Shown: positions 11,086 to 21,157 of the stretch, piece by piece | Numbering within the stretch: the stretch's first letter is position 1 | Layout of the letters: each line of letters starts with the position of its first letter | NCBI GenBank assembly: GCA_002049455.2 | Contig: KV918927.1 | Span: forward strand, 100,907-164,906 | Reading direction: 5' to 3' | Length of the DNA stretch: 64,000 nt | Origin: Porphyra umbilicalis | Taxonomy: Eukaryota; Rhodophyta; Bangiophyceae; Bangiales; Bangiaceae | Translations under genes and position numbers: made by a program | Notes under the pieces: generated by a model | Databases searched by the model: none | What the model was told of the DNA's origin: nothing | What the model saw: the letters and a program-made list of their open reading frames with translations, nothing else

Positions 11086-11289
11086 CATCGTTGTCCATAG
11101 TGTGTACCATCAGGTCCGCTCTAGTTGATATCCCCACCACCTCAGCTGGCGCTTTTGCGGGGTTCCCTGCCTCTCCGCCGTCCCTTCCCCCAGCCCGCCC
11201 ACCCCTGCACCCCCACCTCCTTCCAATGGCACGGCTCGCGGCCTCCACCTCCCCATCGATCCGCCCGCGCCCACCCCCTCGCAGGGCGG

Positions 11290-12875
11290 CGCCCGCCGCG
11301 AATGCGGCGGCTGCGGCGGCGGCGGCGGAGGTGGCGGCGGCGGTCGGCGGGGGCGGCGGTCGGCGGGGGCGGCGGTCGGCGGCTGTGGCGGGGCGGCGGT
11401 CGGCGGGGGCGGCGGTCGGCGGCGGTAGGAGCGGCGGCCGGCGGCGGAGGCGGCGGCGGTCGGCGGGGGCGGCGGTTGGTGGGGGTGGCGTCCGGCGGCG
11501 GAGGCGGCGGCGGTCTGCGGGGGCGGCGGCTGGCGGCAGGGGGGCGGCGGTCGGCGGGGGCGGCGGTCGGCGGGGGCGGCGGTTGGTGGGGGTGGCGTCC
11601 GGCGGCGGAGGCGGCGGCGGTCGGCGGGGGCGGCGGCTGGCGGCAGGGGGGGCGGCGGTCGGCGGGGGCGGCGGTCGGCGGGGGCGGCGGTCGGCGGCGG
11701 TGGGAGCGGCGGCCGGCGGCGGAGGCGGCGGCGGTCGGCGGGGGCGGCGGTTGGTGGGGGTGGCGTCCGGCGGCGGAGGCGGCGGCGGTCGGCGGGGGCG
11801 GCGGCTGGCGGCGGAGATGGCGGCCGACAGCTGGGGGTACGGCTGGCGGTGGGGGCGGCGGTCGGCGGCGGGGGGGGCGTCTGACGGCGGTCGGCGGTGG
11901 GGGCGGCGGCCGGCGGCTGGGGCGGTGGCGGTCGGCGGGGACGGCGGTCGGCGGCGGGGTGGGCGGCTGGCGGCGGAGTTGGCGGCCGACGGCGAAGGGG
12001 GCGGCCGGCGGTGGGGGCGGCGGTCGGCGGCGGGGGGCGCGGCTGGCGGCGGGGGGGGCGGCGGTCGGCGGGGGCGGCAGTCGGCGGGGGCGGCGGTCGG
12101 TGGCGAGGGGGGCGGCCGGCGGCGGATTCGGCGGCCGGCGGCTGTGGCGGCGGTCGGCGGTGGCGTCGGCGGCGGGGGCGGCGGCTGGCGGCAGGGGGGG
12201 CGGCGGTCGGCGGGGGCGGCAGTCGGCGGGGGCGGCGGTCGGTGGCGAGGGGGGCGGCCGGCGGCGGATTCGGCGGCCGGCGGCTGTGGCGGCGGTCGGC
12301 GGTGGCGTCGGCGGCGGGGGCGGCGGCTGGCGGCAAGGGGGGCGGCGGTCGGCGGGGGCGGCAGTCGGCGGGGGCGGCGGTCGGTGGCGAGGGGGGCGGC
12401 CGGCGGCGGATTCGGCGGCCGGCGGCTGTGGCGGCGGTCGGCGGTGGCGTCGGCGGCGGGGGCGGCGGCTGGCGGCAGGGGGGGCGGCGGTCGGCGGGGG
12501 CGGCAGTCGGCGGGGGCGGCGGTCGGTGGCGAGGGGGGCGGCCGGCGGCGGAGGCGGCGGCGGTCGGCGGGCGCGGCGGTCGGCGGCGGGGTGGGCGGCC
12601 GGCGACAGAGTTGGCGGCCGACGGCGGGGGGGGCGGCCGGCGGTGGGGGCGGCGGTCGGCGGCGGGGGGCGCGGCTGGCGGCGGGGGGGGCGGCGGTCGG
12701 CGGGGGCGGCAGTCGGCGGGGGCGGCGGTCGGCGGTGGGGGGGGCGGCCGGCGGCTGTGGCGTCGGTCGGCGTTGGGGGCGGCGGCAGACGGCGGGGGCG
12801 GCGGTCGGCGGGGGCGGCGGTCAGTGGCGGGGGGTCGACCGGTGGCGGGGGGGCGGCCGGCGGCAGGGACCGGGG
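11290..12875. repeat. CGG-rich minisatellite array, 1.6 kb
   Basis: Almost pure tandem variants of a roughly 15-bp unit (GGGGCGGCGGTCGGC), strongly G-rich on the plus strand. A higher-order block of about 142 bp is recognisable at about 12075, 12216, 12360 and 12502 by its single GGCAGTCGG word. Long frames are open on both strands, but they only encode Gly/Arg/Ala or Pro/Arg repeats and are not genes. The array has very strong potential for G-quadruplex and hairpin structures. Confidence 0.95.
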
Positions 12876-12888
12876 AAATGCACTTGTA

Positions 12889-12933
12889 AAGGAAAAAAAA
12901 CCCCTGCCCAACGGGGAAAAAAAAACCTTTGTC
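12889..12933 (-). repeat. Inverted-repeat arm beside Myb-like stop
   Basis: Reverse complement of 11039-11085: A-runs flank CCCCTGCCCAACGGGG, one base pair changed from the partner arm. It lies just downstream, in transcription order, of the Myb-like gene. Confidence 0.75.
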
Positions 12934-12990
12934 ATACTCAACATGCAAACACATCATGTCCCACACACAGGCAACAAACTACAGGTATCT

Positions 12991-14187
12991 CTACTCGGAG
13001 TCATCGTCGTCATCTGTCGACTCGTTCTCTTCGTCCAGGAGGCGAGTCGTGGCCGGGGTGCGCGCGACCTGAGCCACGGCTGCCTGCCGCTTGGTCTCCA
13101 TCGAGCGGCGGCCGGCGGCAGTCTTTTGTTGCTGGCGCACGCGCGCCACCGCGGACTTGGCCGCCGACGTCGCCGCCAGAGCAGATGCAGATGTCCCATC
13201 CGCACCCAACGGCGCCGCCAGCGCTCCTGGCGCCGGCGGCGCCCGCGCTCCGGCGGCAGGGCCAGCAGCAGTCCGCGGCGTCTCCGTCGTGCCGCCAACA
13301 CCCAGACCAGCAACGCCGTTCCCCACACCACCGATAGAGTCGTCAGTCCCCTCACTCCCCCCCAAATCAATAGTAGAAGAGCTCGCCAAACCTGCACGCT
13401 CAAGCATCTTCTGCGTAATGGCCAAGCGGTACCGAGCCGCTTCAGGGGTGTGCCGCATCAGTGGAGAGTCAAAAAAGCAAAGGGCAGTGCGCTCATTTTG
13501 CGCGTCCGTCAGCTTGCGGAGGGCCTCAGTACTGTCCTTGACTTGAGCGTCCATCTGGATGTCGTCTTGCCGCTGCGTCTTGGCAGCTTTGATGCCAAGA
13601 GGGCGACCCTGGAAGCCGCCGTTGCGTCGGCTGCGGCTGCTGCCGCTGCCACTCGCGTCGTCGTCCGACGACGAGTCGCCAAAAATGTCGTTTGTAGGGG
13701 CGTCGCCGCCGTTGGCGGCGCCGCTGAACTTGTCACTCTGCCGCAATACGCGCCAACACGCCACCCACTTGCAGTGTGCGACCTTGGCCTTGCGTTTGCG
13801 AGTTTTGTCGTTGCGCTTGTCTTGGTCTCGGTCGGCACGGATGGCGTCGTACACGTCCAGCGAGCAGTAGCGCGCCACAGCGCCGCTAATGATATCCTCC
13901 TCAGACAGGTTGCCAGTGGTCGGCATGGCCTTAACAGCGAGGTAGTGCGACGTGAAGGTGCTCACCCCCGTTCGGATGCGCTTGAACTGCTTCTCCAGCG
14001 CGCTTGGTAGGCGGTCCACTCTCATCGGCCCCTTCTTAAGAACTTTCTCAGCCCACAGCTGGTGAATAGTCCCCCACAGGTTCTCCTTGGTGCGGGCAGT
14101 CGCCCTCACCGGGTCACTCGTCACCTCCAGGTAGGCCTCACAGAGTGGCACACGGTCGGCGTCCGTCCATCCCAGAGCAGACCCCAT
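12991..14187 (-). CDS. Harbinger partner Myb/SANT-like protein
   Basis: 398 residues from the ATG at 14187 (MGSALGWTDADRVPLCEAYL). The N-terminal half is a Myb/SANT-like three-helix region followed by CWRVLRQSDKFSGAA. The C-terminal half has the NAM-associated signature RPLGIKAAK and an FF pair, then an Ala-rich tail with an acidic end (DDDDDSE). In Harbinger elements this protein binds the termini and imports the transposase into the nucleus; the neighbouring transposase at 9484-11025 supports that role. The frame also stays open upstream of 14187 to 14469 without an ATG, with plausible sequence (SSVHGAGDSTLSRPDVRA), so an upstream exon may add N-terminal residues. Confidence 0.8.
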   Translation of the reverse strand: MGSALGWTDADRVPLCEAYLEVTSDPVRATARTKENLWGTIHQLWAEKVLKKGPMRVDRLPSALEKQFKRIRTGVSTFTSHYLAVKAMPTTGNLSEEDIISGAVARYCSLDVYDAIRADRDQDKRNDKTRKRKAKVAHCKWVACWRVLRQSDKFSGAANGGDAPTNDIFGDSSSDDDASGSGSSRSRRNGGFQGRPLGIKAAKTQRQDDIQMDAQVKDSTEALRKLTDAQNERTALCFFDSPLMRHTPEAARYRLAITQKMLERAGLASSSTIDLGGSEGTDDSIGGVGNGVAGLGVGGTTETPRTAAGPAAGARAPPAPGALAAPLGADGTSASALAATSAAKSAVARVRQQQKTAAGRRSMETKRQAAVAQVARTPATTRLLDEENESTDDDDDSE

Positions 14188-14207
14188 CTTCTTGGGTAGC
14201 GCGTAGG

Positions 14208-15092
14208 TTACAGCCGGTACGGAGGCGGAGGGTGTGCAGGAAACAGCTGGGGAGGGCGCCGAGGCACAGGAACTAGCTCGTACGTCGGGTCGAGAGAGGG
14301 TTGAGTCCCCTGCACCATGTACACTGGACGGCTCGTTGGCTCGGATGGCGTCGGCTGCCGCAACGGCTGCGACGGCGCGTGCCACCAAGTCCACGGCGCG
14401 GACGTGCTCCGTGCGGGCGTCCGCGTCAGCACCCACTGGAAGTCCTGCGTGCCTGCCGGACCTCCGCACTGGTCGACCCGCCAGGGCGAGCGCGCGTCAG
14501 GCGAGCGCCACAGAGTCGCCGGGGGTGCACACTCCCAGACGGGGGGTTGGTCGTCGCCCCACGCCTCGTAGGGGGGTGCCCACCGCCAGCCGGGAGGAGG
14601 GCCCGGGGGGTGGCGCGGCAGGTCCCACGGCCGGTCCCAGTCGCCGCCCCTTGGCGAGCCCCAGTCGGCCGTTGGCGGGCCAGGCGGTGGGCCCCACGGC
14701 TGTCGCGGCAAATTGCGCGGGCGGTAGTCGTCGGTGCCGCCCCTGAAATGGGGCGGATGTCTTGGCGGGCTTGGGGGAGGGCCCGGCGGCAGAGGCCGCG
14801 GCAGGCGAGGAGGGCTGCACGAGCGGTACCCGCGACCGCGAGAAGGTGGATGCTGCGGAAAGCGCGGCCGGCCGGCGGGGCGACCAGCCGGCAGGCGCCC
14901 AGCGCTTGGACCACAGTGGTTGGGGGCGAATGGCGGGCCCCTTGTAGGACAGGGAGGGGCGCCAAAGGGCACCCGCGGGGGGCTCGGCGGTCGCCCGCCG
15001 TCGTTGTTGCCACCGCCGCGCGGATGCACACGCACAGGGCCTGGAGGGCCGCCGTCAAAACCGGGGCCGTCCCAATCGCCGCGGTGTCGCAC
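14208..15092 (-). CDS. Trp/Pro-rich frame, possible upstream exon
   Basis: A minus-strand frame without an ATG at its 5' end, rich in Pro, Trp, Asp and Arg (for example GGDWDRPWDLPRHPPG and QDFQWVLTRTP). It ends in a stop at 14208, close to the start of the Myb-like gene on the same strand. Its composition is more protein-like than the competing frames. It could be a 5' exon of the Myb-like gene joined through an intron, or a separate reading frame of the same transposon. I could not find a splice pair with matching phase. Confidence 0.25.
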   Translation of the reverse strand: MRHRGDWDGPGFDGGPPGPVRVHPRGGGNNDGGRPPSPPRVPFGAPPCPTRGPPFAPNHCGPSAGRLPAGRPAGRPRFPQHPPSRGRGYRSCSPPRLPRPLPPGPPPSPPRHPPHFRGGTDDYRPRNLPRQPWGPPPGPPTADWGSPRGGDWDRPWDLPRHPPGPPPGWRWAPPYEAWGDDQPPVWECAPPATLWRSPDARSPWRVDQCGGPAGTQDFQWVLTRTPARSTSAPWTWWHAPSQPLRQPTPSEPTSRPVYMVQGTQPSLDPTYELVPVPRRPPQLFPAHPPPPYRL

Positions 15093-17029
15093 TTGCCGCC
15101 GTTGTTGGTCACAGTCGTCGCGGTCTCCATGTCGGCGGCCGCGTCCGACAGGGGAGTACGGCCGCTTAAATGGTCGGGGCCGCCCGCCCTCAGCCGGACG
15201 ACAAAAGCCGGGGGGCGGGCGATGACCACCCGGCGCCGCCGCGGCATGGGAGGAGGAGGGGGGGGAGGCGGGGGGGGGGCATGTCGGCGTGCTCGCAGGC
15301 GTTCTCGCAGGGACTAGGAGGGGGAGGCGGGCACAGGGTACCGTTACGATTGCGCTGCGTGCGCCGCCGCCGTGAGTCGTTGACGCCCTTCCCGCGCGTC
15401 ATGCTCGGGAGCGGAGGCGTCGTCAAAAGCAGGGGAGACGGTGTGCGCGGGCTAAAGACGCCGTGGGAGTGGGGTACGGAGGCGGGCGCCGCGGCGCCGC
15501 CGGCGGGTTGCGCGCACACAAACGGCACGCGGGGGAGCCGCGCGCGGGAGACACCACAGGGCCCCCACACTGCGTGCCTGCGACGGTGGGAGACCGTTGG
15601 CTGCCCGCCCGCGCCCGCGTCCGTCCACAAAGAGCGAAAAAGAGTCGCGGTTGACCCGCCCACGGCACACCACCGCACGCTCTCTATGCGTGCCTGGGTC
15701 GGAGGGCGCAGCCTGCGCCCCACCTGAGGTGGCCCGCAAGAGGCCAAAAGAGGTCGGGCGTCGGACTCGTGCGAGGGGACAACGCGACAGGTCCCATCCC
15801 CCCAAACCCACGCGCGGGAACAACGCGACAGGTCCCCCCAATCGCTGTCTCGCGTGGAAGGCGACCGCCTGTCGGTCCCCTCGGACTGCTCACGCCGGGA
15901 GGCGTGTCTCGGCGGACCCACGTGTGCGTGGCGAGCGCGCGTGTCGAGGCACGCTCTGGCCCGCTCGCGCCACAAAAAAGGCGGCACTCGCCGGACCCGC
16001 GCAGGGAAACTGGTCGAGATCCCCTCCAATGCGCTGCCTGGGGAAGCGGGGTGCACCCGCGCAGGCACCCCCGATCCCACAATGCCTGTTAATTGGACCG
16101 CACACGATGCGCGGACTGACGACAGCGCAGTGGCTGCCATCATCGCTGTACGCCCACGCATCGCAATCAGTCGACATACGTGTGTGTGAGGCCCTAATCG
16201 CGATCACGCGACGGGATAACGTAACCACTCATTTCTGCGCAACGCTCTCGAATCTCCCACCCAGTGTCACAACTGGCCGCCACATCGTCCGTTTGAGACA
16301 AGCGGCGTCCAATCACGTCCACAGGAGGACTGAGGGCGGAGCCCAGCCCGACCAGATTGCCACAAGATCGAGACAGAACATTTTGAAAATACCTGGACTG
16401 CGCGAATGACACTTCGAGGCCGGGGCACGGCTTAGAAATTTTGCATTGACAGCCAATCAAAGAGCACCTCTTCCGTCCGCTGACTGGAGAGCCTGACCCG
16501 AGAGCGTCGCAGCGCAATCGATTCTAAAAGCTTGCACTCCCAAGAGATGGTCCGTGGGTGTTGCGAGCTATTTGGGAGGACCACTCTGCGGTGCGGACAG
16601 TGCCGTGGTCCTCTCGGGCAGGTGATTGTCCACCAGACTGGCCCAGATCGCTGGTGTGGCGCCTCGTGCAACGCAGGTCCTCGCCTGTGTCAGGCGTTGA
16701 CATCGAATATTCTTGCGCGTGGTGCCGTGGCACTGCCAGGTGTCGTCGCATTCACCCCATGTTGTTGCGTCTTGAGCCTGATTCCTGTCGGTTTGGGCTT
16801 CATTCGGATACTGTGCATCAATTCTTTGTCGCGTGGCATGCCCGAGCCCATTTTCGAATGAATCTAGTGACTATCTCTGCACGATCTGCCATCGGTTTTG
16901 GACACATCAGCCAGCGTCGTTCGGCTAGTCCCCTGCAATACGAGGCGAGGTCAGATTGGGGCCCCGTCGGACCCACCAATGTAGACCCTATCGTTCAATC
17001 GGCCAGAGGGCATTCGATGGTCCATGTAG

Positions 17030-17290
17030 CAAAGTCCATCGCGACGTTTGGGATATGGGGCCCCCGGGATGGTCTTTCCATTCAGGGACCCACACGTTGC
17101 ACCTCCAGATGGGGTTAAATGGAAGATGGGGCCGACGTTGCTGGGATTGCCCTGACGGTGGAAGCCGGCGAGGCGGTGGGTGCCGTCGTGACGGTGGAAG
17201 CCGGCGAGGTGGTGCGTGCCGGCGTGGCGGTTGAAGCGGGCGATGTGGTGGGGGTGCGTGCGGTGTGCCAGACAGCGGAGCGGCGTTGAC
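17030..17290 (-). repeat. Dispersed minisatellite-bearing repeat, copy 2
   Basis: Reverse-complement match to about 7795-8010. It includes TTGGGATATGGGGCCC, the GGGGCCGACGTTGCTGGG segment, and about four copies of a roughly 33-bp unit (GTGGAAGCCGGCGAGG). Confidence 0.65.
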
Positions 17291-17621
17291 TCCCGCTCTG
17301 TCCGTCGCCGAGTCGAGGACTCATCTCTTGAACACTGAGTGTGAAGTCGCCCAGGGCTTACTAAGTCTCCTAATCGACCATACATCGGCGTACATTGTGG
17401 CGCAACTTCCGAGTCCTCGCTCCGGAAGTCGCCTCCACATGTGGCGCCCGTCACATCGTTCCACCAATGGGAGCGACGCCACATCCGATGTGGCGCGCAC
17501 CGAAGCAAAATTGGAACGGGCCTGAGGACACGAATGCAGACTGCCACCTCTGAAATGGAGAGCAAGTCACTTGTTCTAAGTATCTGTGTGCATCACTACA
17601 CTTTGAGAGCACCCTGTCCTA

Positions 17622-17748
17622 AAGGCCAGGGAAATCCCGCACTCCAACTGTTGCAACACAGTTCCAAATCGGCCTCTACGGGGTCGTGCAGTCTGATATG
17701 GAACAGTTGAGCAACAATTGGAGAGCCGGATATTTCCGTGAAAGGCTG
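17622..17748 (+). repeat. MITE, diverged copy
   Basis: About 127 bp with TA on both sides (17620-17621, 17749-17750). The core AATCCCGCACTCCAACTG and CAAATCGGCCTCT match the intact copy at 21024-21155, and the right end GGCTG matches the terminal repeat. The left terminus has diverged or been replaced, because the sequence to its left continues into a block shared with 25400-25525. Confidence 0.55.
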
Positions 17749-18254
17749 TACAAGTGTCTGTTTTATTCGGCGGTTCGACTCAATTGAGCACGACCGATAC
17801 TGTTGATTTCCAGTTGCAGCCTCTCCCAGGCCCGATGTGTCGCCTGCACCTCGAACAGTTGTGCTCCTCCCAAAGAAACCATGGTCATCCCAAGCATCGG
17901 CTGAGGCTTTGCGGGGAGGAATCCCCCTCGCCTTGACCCATGTGCTGCTGGGACCTGCGCGGCGGGTACGTCGGGCGGGGTGGGGTCTGGTCACGGCCGT
18001 CGGCTTTGCCGAACGCTCCAGATCCGCGGCTCGGAGAGGGGAGGGGTCGGGCCTTGCCTCGTCGAGCCGGTCTTTGGCCGTAGGTCGGACGAGGGGGCTG
18101 GCAGCGAGAGGTTGGCAAAGCTGTCGCACCGACGGAGGATTGGCGGTACTACTACGTCAACAGCGCAATGCATGCGATGGCGACCGCTCATATCCACGGC
18201 GGCCGTCCTTCCCCTCTGCCACACCCCCTTCACCCCCGTGCCCACCTTCCCCGC

Positions 18255-18692
18255 TCAGCAGAGGCTCGGCCCGTCTGGCACGGTGTCACAACGCGGTCCG
18301 AGGCACTCCACGACGCACTTCTCTGCCACCGGCACCGTCACGCACTTTTGCTCGTTCCAGCTCTCTGGGACGACCTTGCCGTTCACCGATCGGACGTTAA
18401 AGCAGCAGGTACGCTCCGCCCCCACGGTGCGGCTGATCTCATACTCGTACACGTCCAAGTCTGGCTTGAGGCATGCGGGCCGGACCACGGGGTGCCCAAA
18501 GATCTCCTGACCACCCCCACGGACAACGACGTTGACACCAAGTGCGCACGAGAGGCGTTGGGCTGAGGCAGTGGCGGCAACCACCGCCGTCAGGGTCACC
18601 ATCAGCAGCACTACCATCAGAGCCCCCAGTGAAGGGGGACGGCGCGCGCCGCGGGCGCCACGGTGGCTGCTGATAACGAGTGAGGCTTCCAT
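18255..18692 (-). CDS. Small secreted cysteine-rich protein
   Basis: 145 residues from the ATG at 18692. After a basic n-region comes a strong hydrophobic segment (LGALMVVLLMVTLTAVVAA) ending in ATASAQ, a classic signal-peptide cleavage context. The mature part of about 95 residues has ten cysteines, including a CC pair (TCCFNV) and a C-terminal cluster (KCVVEC, PRCD, SLC), suggesting a disulfide-stabilised extracellular or cell-wall protein. No family is recognised. An upstream in-frame ATG at 19082 also opens a signal-like sequence, but the intervening stretch looks like 5' leader (Thr/Pro low complexity), so the inner start is preferred. It is divergent from the secreted nuclease at 20002. 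Confidence 0.6.
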   Translation of the reverse strand: MEASLVISSHRGARGARRPPSLGALMVVLLMVTLTAVVAATASAQRLSCALGVNVVVRGGGQEIFGHPVVRPACLKPDLDVYEYEISRTVGAERTCCFNVRSVNGKVVPESWNEQKCVTVPVAEKCVVECLGPRCDTVPDGPSLC

Positions 18693-19089
18693 CCTTGTGT
18701 GGCGGCTTCCTGGGGCGCCGGCGGATACGATGGAGAACGCAGCAGCTGGAAGAACTGGCTGGCAAAGTTTCCTCCGGCCGGACAAGGGGAAGCAGGGATG
18801 AGGGAAGCCAGGGGGCGTGGTGGTGGTGGTGGATGGCTGGGTTTTGCAGGTCGGGGTGTGTGTTGATGGGATGGTAGGGTGTGAATAATGCTGGCGAGGG
18901 GCCCAACGCGTCCTCTTCTTAAGCTCTCCGTGAGCGTGACATACGCCCCACAGAGGTTTCTTCCCCGCGGACGAGTGTGGGCCGTGGCCGTATTTTCTGA
19001 CGACAGTGCACCCATTGGCCTTCGGAAAAGCAGCCCACGCGACGAAAAGCAGCGGCACAGCCGTCTGCAGAACGCGTACCATGGCGCAG

Positions 19090-19690
19090 TAGCCGCCCGC
19101 CTACTCTCGTCAGCCGTGGGCGGATCGGGATGCATCAGAGAGAGGCGTGACGCTGAAACGCCTGCCTCACAGGCCAGACGACTGTTCTGGGCGTGTCGCC
19201 AACCCGTCGCCTCGTTGCCCGCGTCATGGTCCGGACATCGCCGTCGCGGCTGCCTATCTGAATTTACGCGGTTTCGTGTTGCCGATTTGCCAATTTTGCC
19301 AGATGCGGATGTGGTCACTGTTTTGATGATTTGATGAACGTGCGTGACAACCAATGAGAAGTGGACCCAGAGCCTGACGAGGACAACCTGCCGACGTGGC
19401 AGGAAACGAACAAGGGCCCATCATGGATGATGGAGATGATCTCTACCCGCCCGCCTGCTCATGTTAGCCGTGGACGGGTCGAGATGTATCAGAGCGAGGT
19501 GTGACGCTGCACCGCCTGCCTCACTGGTCAGATGACTGTTGTTGGTGCGTGGCTAACCCGTCGCCTCGTTGCCCGCGGGACAGTCCGGACAGGGCCGCCG
19601 CACCAGGGCCCATCATAGGGTATGGAGATGTTCTCCACCCGCCCGGCCTGCTCTCGCCAGCCGCCGAGCGCCCTGCGCGTCGCTTCGACG
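19090..19690 (+). repeat. Imperfect direct repeats upstream of nuclease
   Basis: Two copies of a roughly 150-bp segment (about 19102-19255 and 19458-19600) share GTGACGCTG, CGCCTGCCTCAC and CCCGTCGCCTCGTTGCCCGC. A further shared block (GGGCCCATCAT to CCCGCCCG) lies at about 19410 and 19609. This indicates a local tandem duplication with later divergence, in the presumed promoter region. Confidence 0.7.
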
Positions 19691-19842
19691 AGGACGCTCC
19701 CCGAGATGCGACAGCGAGACACTCGCTGGCGCGGGGAGCTCAGAACGTTCCATGCCTACGACCGTCTCTAGCGGGTCGCTGGCATGGCCCAGAGTGCGAG
19801 CAGGATGGTGTGGCGTGTGTCTCTCCGACGTGGCCTTGGAGC

Positions 19843-19848
19843 TATAAA
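19843..19848 (+). promoter_or_regulatory. TATA-like box
   Basis: TATAAA in the context GGAGCTATAAAGGGACG, 154 bp before the ATG of the secreted nuclease. That fits a core promoter with a leader of about 120-130 nt. Inference from motif and position only. Confidence 0.45.
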
Positions 19849-20001
19849 GGGACGGGCGATTGTCTCTTTTCTGCTCTCTGACCACACATCCCATTCCGGG
19901 TTGCCAAGCGACTCGTCCTACGTCCCGCGATCTGTACCATCTTCCGCTTCACTCTCTCTTCTCAAGCCACCACGCCGTGGTGTACACGGCGGCCCTTCAA
20001 G

Positions 20002-20745
20002 ATGGCGTGCCGTCGTGCGTTTTCCATCTCCATCACCCTCACCTGTGTGCTCCTCCATCTTCTGGCTTCCTCCGACGGTATCTCCCTCGGCCGCCGCGCT
20101 GGTGTGGTGTCCCCTGTGTCCGTCAGGGACACTGACGCTGTGTCTACCGTCGCCGTCAAAGCTCCGGCGACGACCGTTGAGCAAGCCGTCAACGCCTCGC
20201 TCCCCGCGGCGGCTCACGGATCTCGACAGGCTACCCCTTTCACGCCGCACCAATTTCCACTCTCGGTCTGGACCACACCGATCGGGATCTGGCAGCGGGC
20301 ATACTATCCGGGCGTCATCAAAGAGATTGTGTGGGACCCCCACACGGGTGCTACCATGTGGGCGAAGGCGATGCTCCGTACTGCGACTATGGGACAAGGC
20401 TGTCCAACCGGCCATACGACAAAGAAGTGGAGGCGTCTGATGGGCTTGCCCGGCGACCAAGCCGGGCACATGATTGCCCAACGCCTGGGCGGACCGGGCA
20501 ACCTCGTGTACGGGACGTTTCCTCAAAAGACTTCCATCAACAACGGTGCCTGGAAGACGTGGGAGGCCGAGGTCGCACGCATCTTGACATCGCTCCTCCC
20601 CCCAAATGGAGTGATCGAGTACGTGGTCAAGCTGACGTTCAACAACCCCGCCAAGCCAGCGCGACCGACCCAGGTGGAGGGGGCCATCAAATGGACGGAC
20701 CAGGCGGGGAACCCACATGTGCTTGGCGCCGTCGAGGGCAACTAG
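20002..20745 (+). CDS. Secreted DNA/RNA non-specific endonuclease
   Basis: 247 residues. The N-terminus (MACRRAFSISITLTCVLLHL) is a signal peptide ending near SSDG. The catalytic region is at about residues 150-195: GDQAGHMIAQRLGGPGNL carries the candidate general-base His (about 156). SINNGAWKTWE supplies the Asn (about 180) and downstream Glu expected of the beta-beta-alpha-metal (NS_2 / EssD-like) nuclease fold. The protein should degrade nucleic acid outside the cell or in a vacuole, for phosphate or nucleotide scavenging or defence. The gene is intronless, has a TATA-like box, and lies divergent from a secreted Cys-rich protein. Overall similarity to the family outside the motif is not evident by eye, so the family call rests on the motif. 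Confidence 0.65.
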   Translation: MACRRAFSISITLTCVLLHLLASSDGISLGRRAGVVSPVSVRDTDAVSTVAVKAPATTVEQAVNASLPAAAHGSRQATPFTPHQFPLSVWTTPIGIWQRAYYPGVIKEIVWDPHTGATMWAKAMLRTATMGQGCPTGHTTKKWRRLMGLPGDQAGHMIAQRLGGPGNLVYGTFPQKTSINNGAWKTWEAEVARILTSLLPPNGVIEYVVKLTFNNPAKPARPTQVEGAIKWTDQAGNPHVLGAVEGN

Positions 20746-21023
20746 GCCTCTTCGTGTGGGGTAGAGTGAATCCATCACCCGCTGTGCGACCGCGTGAACA
20801 GCGCGTGTGCAAATTCATCAGCCGGGTCTCCCTTTGAAAAATTGAAGGAGGGGCGTTGCACAACGAACGAACAACCTGGGAGTGTACCGCTCCAAGGAGA
20901 TGGACGAGGCAAACGCCGCGCAGACGTTGATAATGTTGAAAGGACGCCATGTGTGTGTCGGTTGCACATTAAAGAGGCGCAGAGCGCAACGAGCAGCTTC
21001 GGAGCGTGCCACCCCCGAAAGTA
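20746..21023. other. Downstream spacer of nuclease
   Basis: Less GC-rich spacer with no gene seen; it ends at the TA target site of the MITE. Confidence 0.4.
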
Positions 21024-21155
21024 CAGCCGTTCTCTAAAAAATCCCGCACTCCAACGGTTGCAAAACAGTTCCAAATCGGCCTCTGTTGGGTGGTAGAGGC
21101 CGATTTTGAAAATTTTGGTATCAGTTGCAGTGCGGGATTTTTGAGGGAGCGACTG
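21024..21155. repeat. 132-bp hairpin MITE with TA duplication
   Basis: Ends are CAGCCGTTCTCT on the left and the near-complement AGGGAGCGACTG on the right, flanked by TA at 21022-21023 and 21156-21157. The internal arms AATCCCGCACTCC and AAATCGGCCTCT pair with the right half, giving a long imperfect hairpin. It is the same length as the copy at 44403-44534. The TA duplication and terminus suggest a Tc1/mariner-type transposase mobilised it. Confidence 0.85.
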
Positions 21156-21157
21156 TA

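Larger units (their letters stand above)
15093..18254. other. Intergenic stretch, repeats only
   Basis: No convincing gene. G-runs lie at 15250-15290. A repeat copy lies at 17030-17290, a segment at about 17530-17634 recurs inverted at about 25400-25525, and a diverged MITE lies at 17622-17748. Open frames at 15190-16161 and 15597-16409 are opposed shadows without domains. Composition becomes clearly less GC-rich between 16100 and 17900, in keeping with transposon debris. Confidence 0.5.
18693..20001. other. Divergent intergenic region
   Basis: A 1.3-kb spacer between two divergently transcribed genes for secreted proteins. It contains imperfect direct repeats (19090-19690) and a TATA-like box (19843). 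Both genes may share regulation from this spacer, but nothing in the sequence proves it. Confidence 0.5.

Noticed and set aside
10983..14010. Very long open frames (600-960 codons) on both strands across the CGG array
   Set aside because: They only translate the minisatellite into Gly/Arg/Ala or Pro/Arg repeats, exist in several frames at once, and overlap two real transposon genes.
17750..17800. tRNA-like B-box (GGTTCGACTC)
   Set aside because: No A-box at the right distance and no cloverleaf; chance match. The same holds for GGTTCGATACC at about 56376, inside an intron.
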